Positions 9,360 to 19,174 of a DNA stretch of 64,000 bases are shown piece by piece. A model generated the notes under the pieces. It worked only from the letters and a program-made list of their open reading frames with translations, did not search any database and was not told where the DNA came from. The stretch comes from Paragemmobacter amnigenus (GTDB taxonomy: Bacteria; Pseudomonadota; Alphaproteobacteria; Rhodobacterales; Rhodobacteraceae). The stretch spans positions 124,001 through 188,000 of the forward strand of contig NZ_JAAATX020000010.1 of NCBI RefSeq assembly GCF_009908265.2, given 5' to 3'. A program made the translations under genes and the position numbers. Within the stretch, counting starts at the first letter, position 1; each line of letters opens with the position of its first letter.

Positions 9360-10967
9360 ATGTCCTCGCAGGATTGGTGGAAAGGGGCCGTCACCTATCA
9401 GGTCTATCCCCGCAGTTTCCAGGACTCGAACGGGGACGGTCTGGGCGATATCAACGGCATAACCGCCCGCCTGCCCCATATCGCGGACCTCGGCGTCGAT
9501 GCGGTCTGGCTCTCGCCCATCTTCACCTCGCCCATGCGCGACATGGGCTATGACGTGTCCGATTACACCGATATCGACCCCAGCTTCGGCACCTTGGCCG
9601 ACTTCGACACCCTGATCGCCCGCGCCCATGACCTTGGCCTGAAAATCATTATCGACCAAGTGCTTAGCCACTGCTCGGACCAGCACCCCTTCTTCACCGA
9701 AAGCCGCGCCAGCCGGGACAATCCCCGCGCCGACTGGTTCGTCTGGGCCGACCCCCGCAAGGACGGCACGCCCCCCACCAACTGGCTCTCCGTCTTCGGG
9801 GGCAGCGCATGGACATGGGACGCACGGCGCAAGCAGTACTATCTTCACAACTTCCTGTCAGAACAGCCCGACTTCAACTTCCACAATCCAGCCGTGCAGG
9901 ACTGGCACCTCGCCAACATGCGCTTCTGGCTCGACCGCGGCGTGGACGGATTCCGCTTCGACACCGCCAACTATTTCTTCCACGACCCGCAATTGCGCGA
10001 CAATCCCGCCGACATCCGCGAAAAAACCCGACCCGACGCCAACCCGTACGAGATGCAGTATCACCTCTTCGACAAGAACCGCCCCGAAACGACAGGCTGG
10101 ATGGAACGCATCCGCAGCCTGCTCGACAGCTATGACGCGCGGGCCTCGGTGGGCGAAGTGGGCGACAGCCACCACGCCATCCGCCTGATGGGCGACTACA
10201 CCGGCCCGCGCCGCCTGCACCAGTGCTACAGCTTCGAGATGATGGGGCCCGACTACACCCCCGCCCTCTTCCGCCAGAAGGTCGAGGATTTCTTCGCCGG
10301 CGCGCCAGACGGCTGGCCGATGTGGGCCTTCTCGAACCATGACGTGCCGCGCCACGTCACCCGCTGGGCCGCGCATGGCGCCTCGCCCGATGCGCTGGCC
10401 AAACAGGCCGCGGCCCTGATCCTGTCGCTCGAAGGCTCCATCTGCCTCTGGCAGGGCGAGGAGCTGGGACAGACCAACACCGACCTCGACTTCCACGAAC
10501 TGACCGATCCGCAGGGCATCGCCTTCTGGCCCGAACCGGTGGGGCGCGACAACACCCGCACACCCATGGTCTGGGACGGGAGTGCCAATGGCGGCTTCAC
10601 CACGGGCACCCCTTGGCTGCCCGTGAAACCCCCGCAACTGGCCCGCAACGTGGCGGATCAGTTGCAAGACCCTGATTCCGTTCTGAATTTTTACAGGTTA
10701 ATGATTGGTTACCGCCGCGAGACAGCCGCGCTCCGGCAGGGACGCACCCGCTTTGTCGACCTGCCCGACCCCGTCTTCGGCTTCCAGCGCGGCAATGATC
10801 TGGCCTGTTTCTTCAACCTCGCCCCCGCCGCGACGGTGCTGCGCCTGACCGGTCTCGGCACCCTGACCGGCCCCTCGCTCGCCGCTGTGCTGGAGGGGGA
10901 CACCCTCACGCTCGGCCCCAACGGGGTCGCCTTCGTCACCGTCTCGGGCGTGGTGGAATTGCGCTAA
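9360..10967 (+). CDS. aglA: GH13 alpha-glucosidase (AglA-like)
   Basis: A cytoplasmic alpha-glucosidase of glycoside hydrolase family 13, hydrolysing terminal alpha-glucosidic bonds of maltose- or sucrose-like sugars. The 535-residue protein has QVYPRSFQDSNGDGLGD at 14-30, the nucleophile D201 in GFRFDTANY, the acid/base E266 in SVGEV and the transition-state aspartate D328 in FSNHDVPR. AGGAG at 9350-9354 sets the start. It resembles AglA of rhizobial agl operons; the symbol is by resemblance only. Its 3' end overlaps the convergent GH42 gene by 4 bp. Its + orientation puts it outside the leftward galactoside operon. Confidence 0.88.
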   Translation: MSSQDWWKGAVTYQVYPRSFQDSNGDGLGDINGITARLPHIADLGVDAVWLSPIFTSPMRDMGYDVSDYTDIDPSFGTLADFDTLIARAHDLGLKIIIDQVLSHCSDQHPFFTESRASRDNPRADWFVWADPRKDGTPPTNWLSVFGGSAWTWDARRKQYYLHNFLSEQPDFNFHNPAVQDWHLANMRFWLDRGVDGFRFDTANYFFHDPQLRDNPADIREKTRPDANPYEMQYHLFDKNRPETTGWMERIRSLLDSYDARASVGEVGDSHHAIRLMGDYTGPRRLHQCYSFEMMGPDYTPALFRQKVEDFFAGAPDGWPMWAFSNHDVPRHVTRWAAHGASPDALAKQAAALILSLEGSICLWQGEELGQTNTDLDFHELTDPQGIAFWPEPVGRDNTRTPMVWDGSANGGFTTGTPWLPVKPPQLARNVADQLQDPDSVLNFYRLMIGYRRETAALRQGRTRFVDLPDPVFGFQRGNDLACFFNLAPAATVLRLTGLGTLTGPSLAAVLEGDTLTLGPNGVAFVTVSGVVELR

Positions 10968-12865
10968 AGCCGCTCCCAATGCACCCCGGCGGGCGGGATC
11001 ACCACCCCGCCCCATTCCACCGGAACGGGGTTGTAATTGAACCAGAAGCGGTGCGTATCGGTATCCCGCCGCCGCAGCCCCTCGGGCAGCACCTCGACGG
11101 AAATCCCCTGCGCAGCGCAGAGAGCCGACAGTATCCGGTCCATCGCCACCTCGTCCGGCCAACCGGCCAGATAATGCAGCCCCCCCGCCCGCAGCAGCGC
11201 AGGCCAACCATCCGTCGCCCGCTCCACCACCTCGGCGGGGCCGTCCATTTTCTCGCGCCAGTGCAACAGGTTACCCCCGCCCTCCAGCGGCACGGGCACA
11301 TCCGGCGGCAGGCTTTCCACCCGCGCCACCACGGCCTCCAGCCCCGGCAGATTGGGCGGCAGCGGGACGGGCGTCGCGAACTCCACCGTCTTGGCATTGC
11401 TGCGCGGCCCGATCAGCGCGGCCCCCCGATACGCCTTCAACGCCCCAAGGAAGGCCTCCGACAAGGTCGCCACACCGGGCGCCAGAACCAGCCGATACCC
11501 CGACAGGTCCGCCACATCCGGCGGCAGAATATCCACGTTCAACCCCAGCCGCCGCAGCCCGCGATAAAAGGCAAAGACCAGCCGGAAATAGTCGAAATCC
11601 CGCCCCTGCGGCTGCGTGGCCCAGGCCCAGGCGCTGGCATAGTCGAAGACCACCGCCACATCCGCCCGCGCCGTGCCGACATCCGGCATCGCCGCCAGTT
11701 CCCGCGCGACTTCGCCTGCCTCTTCAAAGGCTTGCGCGGGCGCGCTGTCCGGCCTCAACAAGCCTGCATGCATCTGTTCCTGCGCGAAAGGCGCCTGCCG
11801 CCAGCGGAAATAGCACACCGCCTCTGCCCCATGCGCGAAGGCCTCCCACGCCCAGAGCCGCGCCATCCCGGGCAGCGGATCGGCATTCCACGGGGCCCAG
11901 TTCACCGGCCCCGGCTGCTGTTCCATGATCCACCACCGCCCCCGCCCCACGGCGCGGTACAGGTCATGGTGGAACGCTTGGAAATCCGGATCCCCCTGCC
12001 GCACGAAGCGCCGTTTGTGTTCCGGCGAAACCTCCAGCCGGTCGGACAGGAAGCCCAGCGGATAGGCATCCCACGTTGCGATATCCAGATCCGCCCCCAC
12101 CGCGAAATGGTCGAATTCCGTGATGCGGCCCATATAGTTATGGGCAATCGGCGCGTCCGAGAATCTGCGGATGATCTGCGTCTGGATGCGGTTGTATTCC
12201 GCCACCTCGTCACTGGCAAAGCGGCGGAAGGCCATGACATGCGACGGGTTCGCCTCGGTCACGGTCAGGTTGGGCAGGCCGATCTCGTCAAAGCTGGAAT
12301 ATTCCATCGACCAGAACACGTTGCCCCAAGCACGGTTCAACGCCTGCGGGCTTTGATACCGCCGCGCCAGCCATTCGCGGAAGGCATCCCGCGCAGCGTC
12401 CGAATAGCTCAGCACCGTATCGTGGCAGCCATATTCATTGTCCGTCTGCCACGCCGCGACATGAGGAATCCGCCCATAACGCCGCGCCAGTTCCGTGACG
12501 ATCCGCGCACTCTCAGCACGATAGCCGCGATGCGAAAAACAGTAATGCCGCCGCGATCCGAACCCGCGCGGCCTGCCTTGCGCGTCCACCGCCAGCATGT
12601 CGGGATGCCGCTCCAGCATCCAGCGCGGCGGCGTCGCGGTGGGCGTGCCCAGCACCACCTTCAACCCCGCCTTGCCCAGCGTGTCGATGGCGCGATCCAG
12701 CCAATCCCAGTCGAACCGGCCCGGCTCAGGCTCCATCCGGCTCCACGCGAATTCCCCGATCCGCACCCATGTCAGACCCAGCCCCGCCATGCGCGCGGCA
12801 TCTTCGGCCCATTGCGCCTCGGGCCAGTGTTCGGGATAGTAGCAGACGCCCAGCGTGCGTTTCAC
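10964..12865 (-). CDS. GH42 beta-galactosidase
   Basis: Hydrolyses beta-galactosides such as lactose or plant-wall galactan fragments. The 633-residue protein begins LGVCYYPEHWPE, a family-42 hallmark. It has the acid/base E144 in WQTDNEYGCH and the nucleophile E315 in WWIMEQQPGPVNW. A trimerisation/Rossmann-like domain follows (about 390-590) and then a small beta domain. No signal peptide is seen, so it acts on imported sugars. The start overlaps the end of the SMP-30 gene by 4 bp (ATGA), making it the last gene of the leftward operon. Confidence 0.93.
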   Translation of the reverse strand: MKRTLGVCYYPEHWPEAQWAEDAARMAGLGLTWVRIGEFAWSRMEPEPGRFDWDWLDRAIDTLGKAGLKVVLGTPTATPPRWMLERHPDMLAVDAQGRPRGFGSRRHYCFSHRGYRAESARIVTELARRYGRIPHVAAWQTDNEYGCHDTVLSYSDAARDAFREWLARRYQSPQALNRAWGNVFWSMEYSSFDEIGLPNLTVTEANPSHVMAFRRFASDEVAEYNRIQTQIIRRFSDAPIAHNYMGRITEFDHFAVGADLDIATWDAYPLGFLSDRLEVSPEHKRRFVRQGDPDFQAFHHDLYRAVGRGRWWIMEQQPGPVNWAPWNADPLPGMARLWAWEAFAHGAEAVCYFRWRQAPFAQEQMHAGLLRPDSAPAQAFEEAGEVARELAAMPDVGTARADVAVVFDYASAWAWATQPQGRDFDYFRLVFAFYRGLRRLGLNVDILPPDVADLSGYRLVLAPGVATLSEAFLGALKAYRGAALIGPRSNAKTVEFATPVPLPPNLPGLEAVVARVESLPPDVPVPLEGGGNLLHWREKMDGPAEVVERATDGWPALLRAGGLHYLAGWPDEVAMDRILSALCAAQGISVEVLPEGLRRRDTDTHRFWFNYNPVPVEWGGVVIPPAGVHWERL

Positions 12866-13719
12866 AAGATCACCTGTGGTTCGGGCAGTCCCCGGCCAAT
12901 GCCTTGGACTGCAAAGGTCTTTCCCGCTTCGGGGTCGGCCGCGCGGGCGGCGACATCCATCCCCTCATGCGCGGTGGTGCAGAACAGCGTCGCCATCCCC
13001 TCGCCCCCGAAAGCGGGGCAAGAGGTCTGCGTGGCCCCCATCGCCACCGCCCTGAGGAACCGCCCGTCGGGGCCGTAACAGGCCACCCGCCCAGCCCCCC
13101 ATTGCGCGTTCCACAGGTTGCCCTCGGCATCCACCGTGGCGCCATCGGGCAGTATACCCTCCGCGCTCAAATCCACGAACACCTCCGGCGCGCCCACGGG
13201 CCAGCCGTGGGCATCCAGCGCCACCCGCATGATGCGGTGGGTCAGCGTGTCCGAGAAATGGGCAAATTTCCCGTCCGGTGTGAAGCAGATGGAATTGGGA
13301 ATCGTCAGCCCCGAAAACAGCCGCCGCATCTCGCCCCGATACCACCGCCAGATCGACCCGCGCCCGGGATCATTCCCGCCCCGCTTGCCCATCGTCCCGA
13401 TCCAGAACCCGCCCTGCCGGTCGGCCCGCCCGTCATTCGACCGCGTGCCGGGATCGTCGGCCTCGAGCTCGGCCAGACTTTCGATCTCTTCCGTCTCCAG
13501 ATCGAACAGGAAAAGGTCCCGCTCTCCGGCAATCAGCAGGATGTCGCGGCTGACCCATCCGGCGGCCGAGACCAGCTCGACAAAGGACCACGTCCGCGCC
13601 TCGCCATCCTCGACCGAGTGCAGCTTTTTCCCAAGGATATCAAACCAGAAGACCTGCCGCCGGATCGGGTGCCAGAACGCCCCCTCACCCAGTTCGCAGA
13701 TGCGATTGTCGAAAATCAT
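12862..13719 (-). CDS. SMP-30/gluconolactonase family protein, probable sugar lactonase
   Basis: A 285-residue six-bladed propeller protein of the SMP-30/LRE family. Metal-binding residues fit the family: E12 in LGEGAFWHP, the [18 protein letters not shown] block (about 93-110), the TIPNSICF segment and [16 protein letters not shown] near 188-203. In this operon it most plausibly opens galactono-1,4-lactone to galactonate after galactose oxidation; that role is inferred from context. It overlaps dgoA upstream and the GH42 gene downstream by 4 bp each. Confidence 0.88.
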   Translation of the reverse strand: MIFDNRICELGEGAFWHPIRRQVFWFDILGKKLHSVEDGEARTWSFVELVSAAGWVSRDILLIAGERDLFLFDLETEEIESLAELEADDPGTRSNDGRADRQGGFWIGTMGKRGGNDPGRGSIWRWYRGEMRRLFSGLTIPNSICFTPDGKFAHFSDTLTHRIMRVALDAHGWPVGAPEVFVDLSAEGILPDGATVDAEGNLWNAQWGAGRVACYGPDGRFLRAVAMGATQTSCPAFGGEGMATLFCTTAHEGMDVAARAADPEAGKTFAVQGIGRGLPEPQVIL

Positions 13720-14327
13720 CCCACCGCCCCGTCATAGGCCGCCACGATCCGCGCCGCCCGTTCCGCCACCTCGGCCACCGAAAGTCCCGGCGTGTAAAGC
13801 GCGGTGCCGATGCCGAAACCATCCGCCCCGGCCTTGATCCACTGGGCAAAGTTATCGGGCCCCGCGCCGCCCACGGCATAAACCTGACAGCCCTTGGGCA
13901 GCACCGCACGGATGGCTTTTACCCCGTCCGGCCCGATCAGGCTGGCCGGAAAGATCTTCAACCCATCCGCTCCGGCCTTCAGCGCGGCGAAGCATTCCGT
14001 GGGCGTCATCACCCCCGGCCAGCTTTGCAGCCCCCGCGCCTTGGTCGCGGCGATGACCTCCGGGTCGCAATTGGGCGACACGATCAACCGCCCCCCCGCC
14101 TCGGCCACTTCGGCCACATCGGCGACGGTCAGCACGGTCCCCGCCCCGATCACCGCATGATGTCCCAATGCCTTGGCCATTGCGGCAATCGACGTCACCG
14201 GATGCGGGCTGTTCAGCGGCACCTCGATCGTGGTGATCCCCGCCTTGACCAGCGCCTCGGCCACCGGCACGGCCTCGGGCGGGGTGATGCCCCGCAGGAT
14301 GGCGATGATGTTGCGCTGTGCCGTCAT
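13716..14327 (-). CDS. dgoA: 2-dehydro-3-deoxy-6-phosphogalactonate aldolase
   Basis: Cleaves 2-keto-3-deoxy-6-phosphogalactonate to pyruvate and glyceraldehyde 3-phosphate, the last step of the De Ley-Doudoroff pathway. The 203-residue class I aldolase has the catalytic glutamate E35 in [10 protein letters not shown] and the Schiff-base lysine K124 in DGLKIFPAS. The PLNSP segment and dgoK next door favour KDPGal over KDPG aldolase. The ATG at 14327 overlaps the dgoK stop by 4 bp; a long in-frame extension upstream is just antisense of dgoK. Confidence 0.92.
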   Translation of the reverse strand: MTAQRNIIAILRGITPPEAVPVAEALVKAGITTIEVPLNSPHPVTSIAAMAKALGHHAVIGAGTVLTVADVAEVAEAGGRLIVSPNCDPEVIAATKARGLQSWPGVMTPTECFAALKAGADGLKIFPASLIGPDGVKAIRAVLPKGCQVYAVGGAGPDNFAQWIKAGADGFGIGTALYTPGLSVAEVAERAARIVAAYDGAVG

Positions 14328-15220
14328 GCCGTCACCCTTGCCCGTGCCACGACCAGACCCGCCAGAACGGCATCGGTGCCCGATACCACGCGCGGCTCTA
14401 CCCCCTGCGCCCGCAAGGCACGCGCATAGGATGCCGCCAGCCCCTCGGACCCCACCACAGTCACCGCCTGACCCAGCCAGTAGGGCCGCGCCGCCGCCAG
14501 TTCGACCCCGATCAGCAGACCCGACAACCGCGCCCGCGCCGCGGCCGATGGCAGCCCAGCAATCAACCCCTCGGCCCTGATGGAAAACAACTTGGCGCCC
14601 AGCCGTTCCGGCCGCGACAGCGCCTCGGACAGCGCCGTGTCGAAGGCCGCCTCGTCCCAGCCGCCCGCCGCCATGCCGTGACGCAGGACCGACCCTTGGG
14701 ACAGAAGCGCGAACATCTCGCCCGTCATGAAGGTCTGGAAGGACACCACCTCGCCCGCGCTGACATGGGCCCATTTCGAATGGGTGCCGGGCAGGCAGAT
14801 CACCCCGTCGAAGCTGCGGTTCAGTGCAAGAACCCCAGCCACCTGCGTCTCTTCCCCGCGCATCACATCGGCGGGCGCGGACTGTTTCAACCCCGGCACC
14901 AGCCGGACCGAGATGCGCCCGTCGCGCGTCGGCACCGCCACCGTCGCTGCCGCATCCAGCGGCGCGCAGGGCACCGCGCGATAGGGCGCCTCGTGCCAGC
15001 CCTGACGACTGCCCACCATCCCGCAGGCGACGACATCGGTCACCCGACCGGCCTGCAACCACGGACCGACCAGCCGCAACAGCGCCGGTTCGAAACCGTC
15101 GCGGTCCAGACGCCCCATGCCATCCTCGGAGGCGGCATGGTCCAGAACACCCTCCGCCCCCATCGCCCAGGCCCGCAGGTTCGTGGTGCCCCAGTCGACT
15201 GCGATCCATTCGGTCTTCAT
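14324..15220 (-). CDS. dgoK: 2-dehydro-3-deoxygalactonokinase
   Basis: Phosphorylates 2-keto-3-deoxygalactonate with ATP, feeding DgoA. The 298-residue protein shows the family's N-terminal phosphate loop [14 protein letters not shown] (about 5-18), GMVGSRQGW near 68-76, and the LPGTHSKWA block near 145-153. The ATG at 15220 is preferred over a TTG six bases upstream because the ribosome-binding site GGGGAAGG is correctly spaced only for the ATG. It lies 15 bp after the GH36 gene and overlaps dgoA. Confidence 0.93.
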   Translation of the reverse strand: MKTEWIAVDWGTTNLRAWAMGAEGVLDHAASEDGMGRLDRDGFEPALLRLVGPWLQAGRVTDVVACGMVGSRQGWHEAPYRAVPCAPLDAAATVAVPTRDGRISVRLVPGLKQSAPADVMRGEETQVAGVLALNRSFDGVICLPGTHSKWAHVSAGEVVSFQTFMTGEMFALLSQGSVLRHGMAAGGWDEAAFDTALSEALSRPERLGAKLFSIRAEGLIAGLPSAAARARLSGLLIGVELAAARPYWLGQAVTVVGSEGLAASYARALRAQGVEPRVVSGTDAVLAGLVVARARVTA

Positions 15221-15235
15221 GGCCAAAACCTTCCC

Positions 15236-17323
15236 CTACGCCTGCCGGACCCGCTCGCCCTCGACCACCCACATCGTCGCGGGCCATGCCACCGGCAGCA
15301 AAAGCCCGCGCTGCATGAGCGCACGCCCCGACAGCGTCAAGTCCCCGGATTTGAGCGCATTCGGACCCCGCGACTGCGGCGGGGCATCGTCCGGATTCAC
15401 CAGACGAACGCGATAGGTGGCGTCCGGCTCCAGCCCCGCCAGCCGCAGGGGGCGCGGCAGGATCTGCACGCTCGTTTCCTCCTGCCCCGCGAATAGGACA
15501 AAGCGCCCGCCGTCGCGCGCCACCTGCACCTCGGCCACCACGGCGGGATCGTCGCTGTCGATGCGGTGGATATCGCCCGCCATCATCCAGCCGCGATTGG
15601 CCTTCCACCATGCGGTGACGGATTTCAGCGTGGCAGCCTCGTCGTCCGGCAGGTGGCGCAGGTCCATCTCGAACCCGAAATGCCGCTGCGCCGCGACCCA
15701 CGCACGGAAAGACATGGGCAGCACCCGACCTGCCGTATGGCTGCGCCGCGCGCCGACATGGCTGCCCGTCACGGCGGCAGGCAGGAAGAGCGCCGCGTCA
15801 TGCTGCATGCGCAACCGCTCGATCCCGTCGATGCTGTCGGACAGCCAGACGCGCTGCGTATGGGCAAGGATACCGGCGTCGATCCGCCCGCCCCCGCTGG
15901 CGCAGCTTTCGATCTCGACCGCCGGATGGGCCTTTCGCAGAGCCCCCAGCAATTCGTAGATACCCCGCGTCTGGGCCGCATCCACGACCGGCAACAGGCG
16001 GTTATGGTCCCACTTGATGTAATCGATGTCGTATTCGCCAAGGATTTCGGAAATCGCGTTGAACAGGTATTCGCGCACCTCTGCCCGCGACAGGTCCAGC
16101 ACCATCTGGTTGCGCCCCGCCACCTGATCGGCAGGGCCGAGCATCCAGTCCGGATGGGCGCGCATCAGGTCGCTGTCGGGGTTCACCATTTCCGGCTCGA
16201 ACCACAGACCGAAGGTCATGCCCAGTTTGTGGACATGCGCGATCAGCGGATGCAGCCCGTCCGGCCATTTGCGACGGTCCACCGACCAGTCGCCAAGGCT
16301 GGTCGTGTCGTCATCCCGCCGCCCGAACCAGCCGTCGTCCAGAACGAAACGCTCTGCCCCCATATCGGCGGCGCGGTCCGCGATGGCGGCAAGATCGGCA
16401 AGCTTGTGGTCGAAATAGATCGCTTCCCAGCAGTTGTAATGCACAGGGCGCGGACGGGCCGGATCGGGCCATGTAACGACACGGTCGCGCAGGTCGCGTT
16501 GCAGGGTGATGCCGATCCCGTTCAGCCCTGCCGCGGAATAGGCGGCCAGCAACTCGGCGGTTTCGAACCGCGTCGCGGCCTGCACCTCGGCCCCCCACGG
16601 GTTGCCGAATTGCACCTGACGGCGACCGTCGGGCAATTCCTCGGCCACCATACGATGCCCGCCCGACCATGCGTAATGCAGCGCCCGCACCTCGCCCTGC
16701 GTATTGGTCGCCCCGTTTCCCGCGAACAGGGCATAGGGCGGATGTTCGTGCCCCGACCGGCCCGTCCGCGCCTCGCGCAGGCGCGCGCCAGGGGTCCATG
16801 CCAAGCGATTCAGGTGGAATTCCCGCGTCCACTTGCCGTGGATATCGATGATATCCCCGTCCTGCGGCGCAGGCAGCACCGGCGCGGCCAGCCAGTGGAG
16901 ACGGACAGGCTGTGTTGACTCCAGCATCGTCCGCATCCCGATCACGCCGGTCGGATAGGCGCGGAATTCGTGCGTCAGCCGCAACCCCTCGGCCATGCTG
17001 ACAAGGCGCAGAAGGCCCCGCTCTTGCTCTGCCCGGTCGAAGGCGAAGGCGGGCAGCAGCGGCGCGCCCTCTGCCGTGGCCAGCACCAGCCCCGCCTGCC
17101 CCTGAAAGGCCCGCCCCGCCTCGGGACACAGCGAAAGTGCGGGCAGCGCGTCCAGCATCCCGCCCGTCAGGTCATGCCGTCCGGCGGCGGCAAGCTGTGC
17201 CAGATCCTCGGCCGCGGGCAGGGCGGCGCCCCACCAGATGACCTGCGGAATTCCGCCATCCGTGGTGAGCGCGATCGTCTGCGCCGTGGCCCCCGTTCCG
17301 GCGTCGAGTCGGTATTCCGTCAC
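15236..17323 (-). CDS. GH36 alpha-galactosidase
   Basis: Removes alpha-galactosyl units from sugars such as melibiose or raffinose. The 695-residue protein has the N-terminal beta-supersandwich and the catalytic barrel, with [12 protein letters not shown] near 328-339, nucleophile D439 in [17 protein letters not shown] near 472-480 and acid/base D496 in WLSDSID. The start is GTG at 17323, overlapping the permease stop in GTGA; no better start exists and the permease downstream in-frame extension is antisense noise. No export signal is seen, so it should act in the cytoplasm after ABC import. Confidence 0.93.
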   Translation of the reverse strand: MTEYRLDAGTGATAQTIALTTDGGIPQVIWWGAALPAAEDLAQLAAAGRHDLTGGMLDALPALSLCPEAGRAFQGQAGLVLATAEGAPLLPAFAFDRAEQERGLLRLVSMAEGLRLTHEFRAYPTGVIGMRTMLESTQPVRLHWLAAPVLPAPQDGDIIDIHGKWTREFHLNRLAWTPGARLREARTGRSGHEHPPYALFAGNGATNTQGEVRALHYAWSGGHRMVAEELPDGRRQVQFGNPWGAEVQAATRFETAELLAAYSAAGLNGIGITLQRDLRDRVVTWPDPARPRPVHYNCWEAIYFDHKLADLAAIADRAADMGAERFVLDDGWFGRRDDDTTSLGDWSVDRRKWPDGLHPLIAHVHKLGMTFGLWFEPEMVNPDSDLMRAHPDWMLGPADQVAGRNQMVLDLSRAEVREYLFNAISEILGEYDIDYIKWDHNRLLPVVDAAQTRGIYELLGALRKAHPAVEIESCASGGGRIDAGILAHTQRVWLSDSIDGIERLRMQHDAALFLPAAVTGSHVGARRSHTAGRVLPMSFRAWVAAQRHFGFEMDLRHLPDDEAATLKSVTAWWKANRGWMMAGDIHRIDSDDPAVVAEVQVARDGGRFVLFAGQEETSVQILPRPLRLAGLEPDATYRVRLVNPDDAPPQSRGPNALKSGDLTLSGRALMQRGLLLPVAWPATMWVVEGERVRQA

Positions 17324-18165
17324 TTCACAGCCCCCAGCGTCAGGCCCGCGATGAAATGCTTCTGCATCAGGAAGAACATCAGCACCGGCGGCAGCGCGGC
17401 AAGGATCGACCCCGCTGACACCAGATGCCATGCCGCCACCCATTGCCCGTTCAGCGACGACAGACCCGCCGTGATCGGCTGCGCCTCGGGGCTGGAGGTC
17501 AGGACGGTGGCCCAGAAAAAGTCGTTCCAGATGAAGGTGAAGACCAGCACAGACAGCGCCGCGATGGCGGGCCGCATCAGGGGCAGCACGATGAACCAGA
17601 AGATGCGCCACTCGGCCACGCCTTCGACACGCGCGGCCTCGATCAGCTCATACGGCAGTGCCTTGATGAAATTCCGCATGAACAGCGTGCAGAACCCCGT
17701 CTGGAAGGCGATGTGGAACAGCGCCAGCCCGTGATAGCTGTTGTACATCCCCAGATTCAGCGTCAGGTCGCGCACGGGGACCATCAGGATCTGGAAGGGC
17801 ACGAAATTGCCCGCCACGAACATGAAGAACAGGATCAGGTTGCCCCTGAAGCGATAGACCGCCAGCGCGAAGCCCGTCATCAACGACAGCGCCACCGCGC
17901 CGATCACCGTGGGGATCGTGACGATGAAGCTGTTCAGGATATACCGCCCCATCGGCGTGTTGCGGAACACATCGGCGTAGTTCTCGAAGGCGAGGTAGGA
18001 GGGCATGCCGAAATAGTTGCCCTGCGCCAGATCCGAGGCCGGACGGACCGAGGTGACAGCCACGCCCAGCAGCGGCAACAACCACAGGATCAGCGCGGCA
18101 GGCAGGGCGATCTTGTACATCACCTGCATGGCGGGGGCGGTTTGTTCGATGGGACGGGGAAACAT
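17320..18165 (-). CDS. Sugar ABC transporter permease (MalG type)
   Basis: A 281-residue inner-membrane protein with six hydrophobic segments. The permease EAA loop is EAARVEGVAEWRIFWF with the downstream LPLMRP (about 185-205), which docks on the ATPase. It forms the transmembrane pair with the gene at 18167-19069, one base away. Substrate is probably a galactoside from operon context, not from this sequence. Confidence 0.93.
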   Translation of the reverse strand: MFPRPIEQTAPAMQVMYKIALPAALILWLLPLLGVAVTSVRPASDLAQGNYFGMPSYLAFENYADVFRNTPMGRYILNSFIVTIPTVIGAVALSLMTGFALAVYRFRGNLILFFMFVAGNFVPFQILMVPVRDLTLNLGMYNSYHGLALFHIAFQTGFCTLFMRNFIKALPYELIEAARVEGVAEWRIFWFIVLPLMRPAIAALSVLVFTFIWNDFFWATVLTSSPEAQPITAGLSSLNGQWVAAWHLVSAGSILAALPPVLMFFLMQKHFIAGLTLGAVK

Positions 18166-18166
18166 C

Positions 18167-19069
18167 TTACCGCTCCGTTTCGTCGCGCCACATCTTCCAG
18201 ATGAAGCCCGAAATGAAGACCATCATGATGGCAAACAGCACCACGGCGATGGCCGCGCCATAGCCCATGCGATAGCCATATTCGCTGAGCGCCTGCTCAT
18301 ACATGTAGAAGGACAGCACGCGGCTTGACCCGAACGGTCCGCCCGACGTCATGACCGAGACAAGGTCGAAAGACCGCAGCGCGCCGATGACCGTGACGAC
18401 CACCGCGATGAAGGTGGCAGGCCGCAGTTGCGGCAGGATCACGTACCACAGCATTCGCCACCCCTTGGCCCCGTCCAGACGCGCGGCCTCGACCTGATCG
18501 GGGGCCACGTTGTTCAGGCCGGTCAGATACAGGATCATCACATAGGCGATCTGCGGCCAGAGCCCTGCCGCGATGATGCCGTAGGTGACGTATTTCTCTT
18601 CGGCAAGGATGGCGACACCCGTACCGGTGACGGCCTCGATCAGGTTGTAGAACAGGCCGAAATCGGGGGCGTAGAACCACGAGAAGATCAGGCCGACGAC
18701 GACCTGCGAAATCACGAAGGGAAAGAAGAACAGCGACTTGTAAAGCCGGATGCCCCGCACGCTCTGGTTCAGGAAGATCGCGATCAACAGCCCTGCCGGA
18801 ACCGCCAGCAGATAAAGCCCGAGCCAGAGCACGTTGTTGACGAGCGAGGTGACGAATGCAGGGTCGGACCAGAGTTCCTGGAAATTGCCCAGACCGACGA
18901 AGCGACCGGTGAATTCGCCCTCGCGGTTGTAGAGCCCGTCCCAGTCGTACAGCGACAGAAGCAGGCTCTCTCCGATCGGCCAGATGACGTAGACAAGGAA
19001 CATCAAAAGGCCGGGCGCAAGGAACAGCCAAGGCGCGAGGCTGCGCTGGTTGAAAGACCGTGACGACAT
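18167..19069 (-). CDS. Sugar ABC transporter permease (MalF type)
   Basis: A 300-residue permease with six transmembrane helices and an EAA motif (EAARLDGAKGWRMLWY, about 213-228, then LPQLRP). It is the MalF/UgpA-type partner of the next gene. Length and N-terminus (LAPWLFLAPGLLMFLVYVIWP) match the family. It is separated from the substrate-binding protein gene by 105 bp with a GC-rich hairpin. Confidence 0.93.
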   Translation of the reverse strand: MSSRSFNQRSLAPWLFLAPGLLMFLVYVIWPIGESLLLSLYDWDGLYNREGEFTGRFVGLGNFQELWSDPAFVTSLVNNVLWLGLYLLAVPAGLLIAIFLNQSVRGIRLYKSLFFFPFVISQVVVGLIFSWFYAPDFGLFYNLIEAVTGTGVAILAEEKYVTYGIIAAGLWPQIAYVMILYLTGLNNVAPDQVEAARLDGAKGWRMLWYVILPQLRPATFIAVVVTVIGALRSFDLVSVMTSGGPFGSSRVLSFYMYEQALSEYGYRMGYGAAIAVVLFAIMMVFISGFIWKMWRDETER

Positions 19070-19101
19070 GCCAACCTCGATGCGGAATTCCGTGGTGAAA
19101 G

Positions 19102-19128
19102 GCCCCGGGACAGATAACGCCCCGGGGC
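19102..19128 (-). terminator. GC hairpin between binding protein and permease genes
   Basis: GCCCCGGG and CCCGGGGC form an 8-bp perfect stem with an 11-nt loop, placed between the binding-protein stop and the first permease start. No T-run follows on the minus strand. This fits a partial terminator or an mRNA 3'-end stabiliser that leaves more binding-protein than permease transcript, a common arrangement in sugar ABC operons. Confidence 0.6.
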
Positions 19129-19174
19129 TGGAGTAAACGGGCGCGACCCTGAGGGGGACGCGCCCGCTGGGAGG

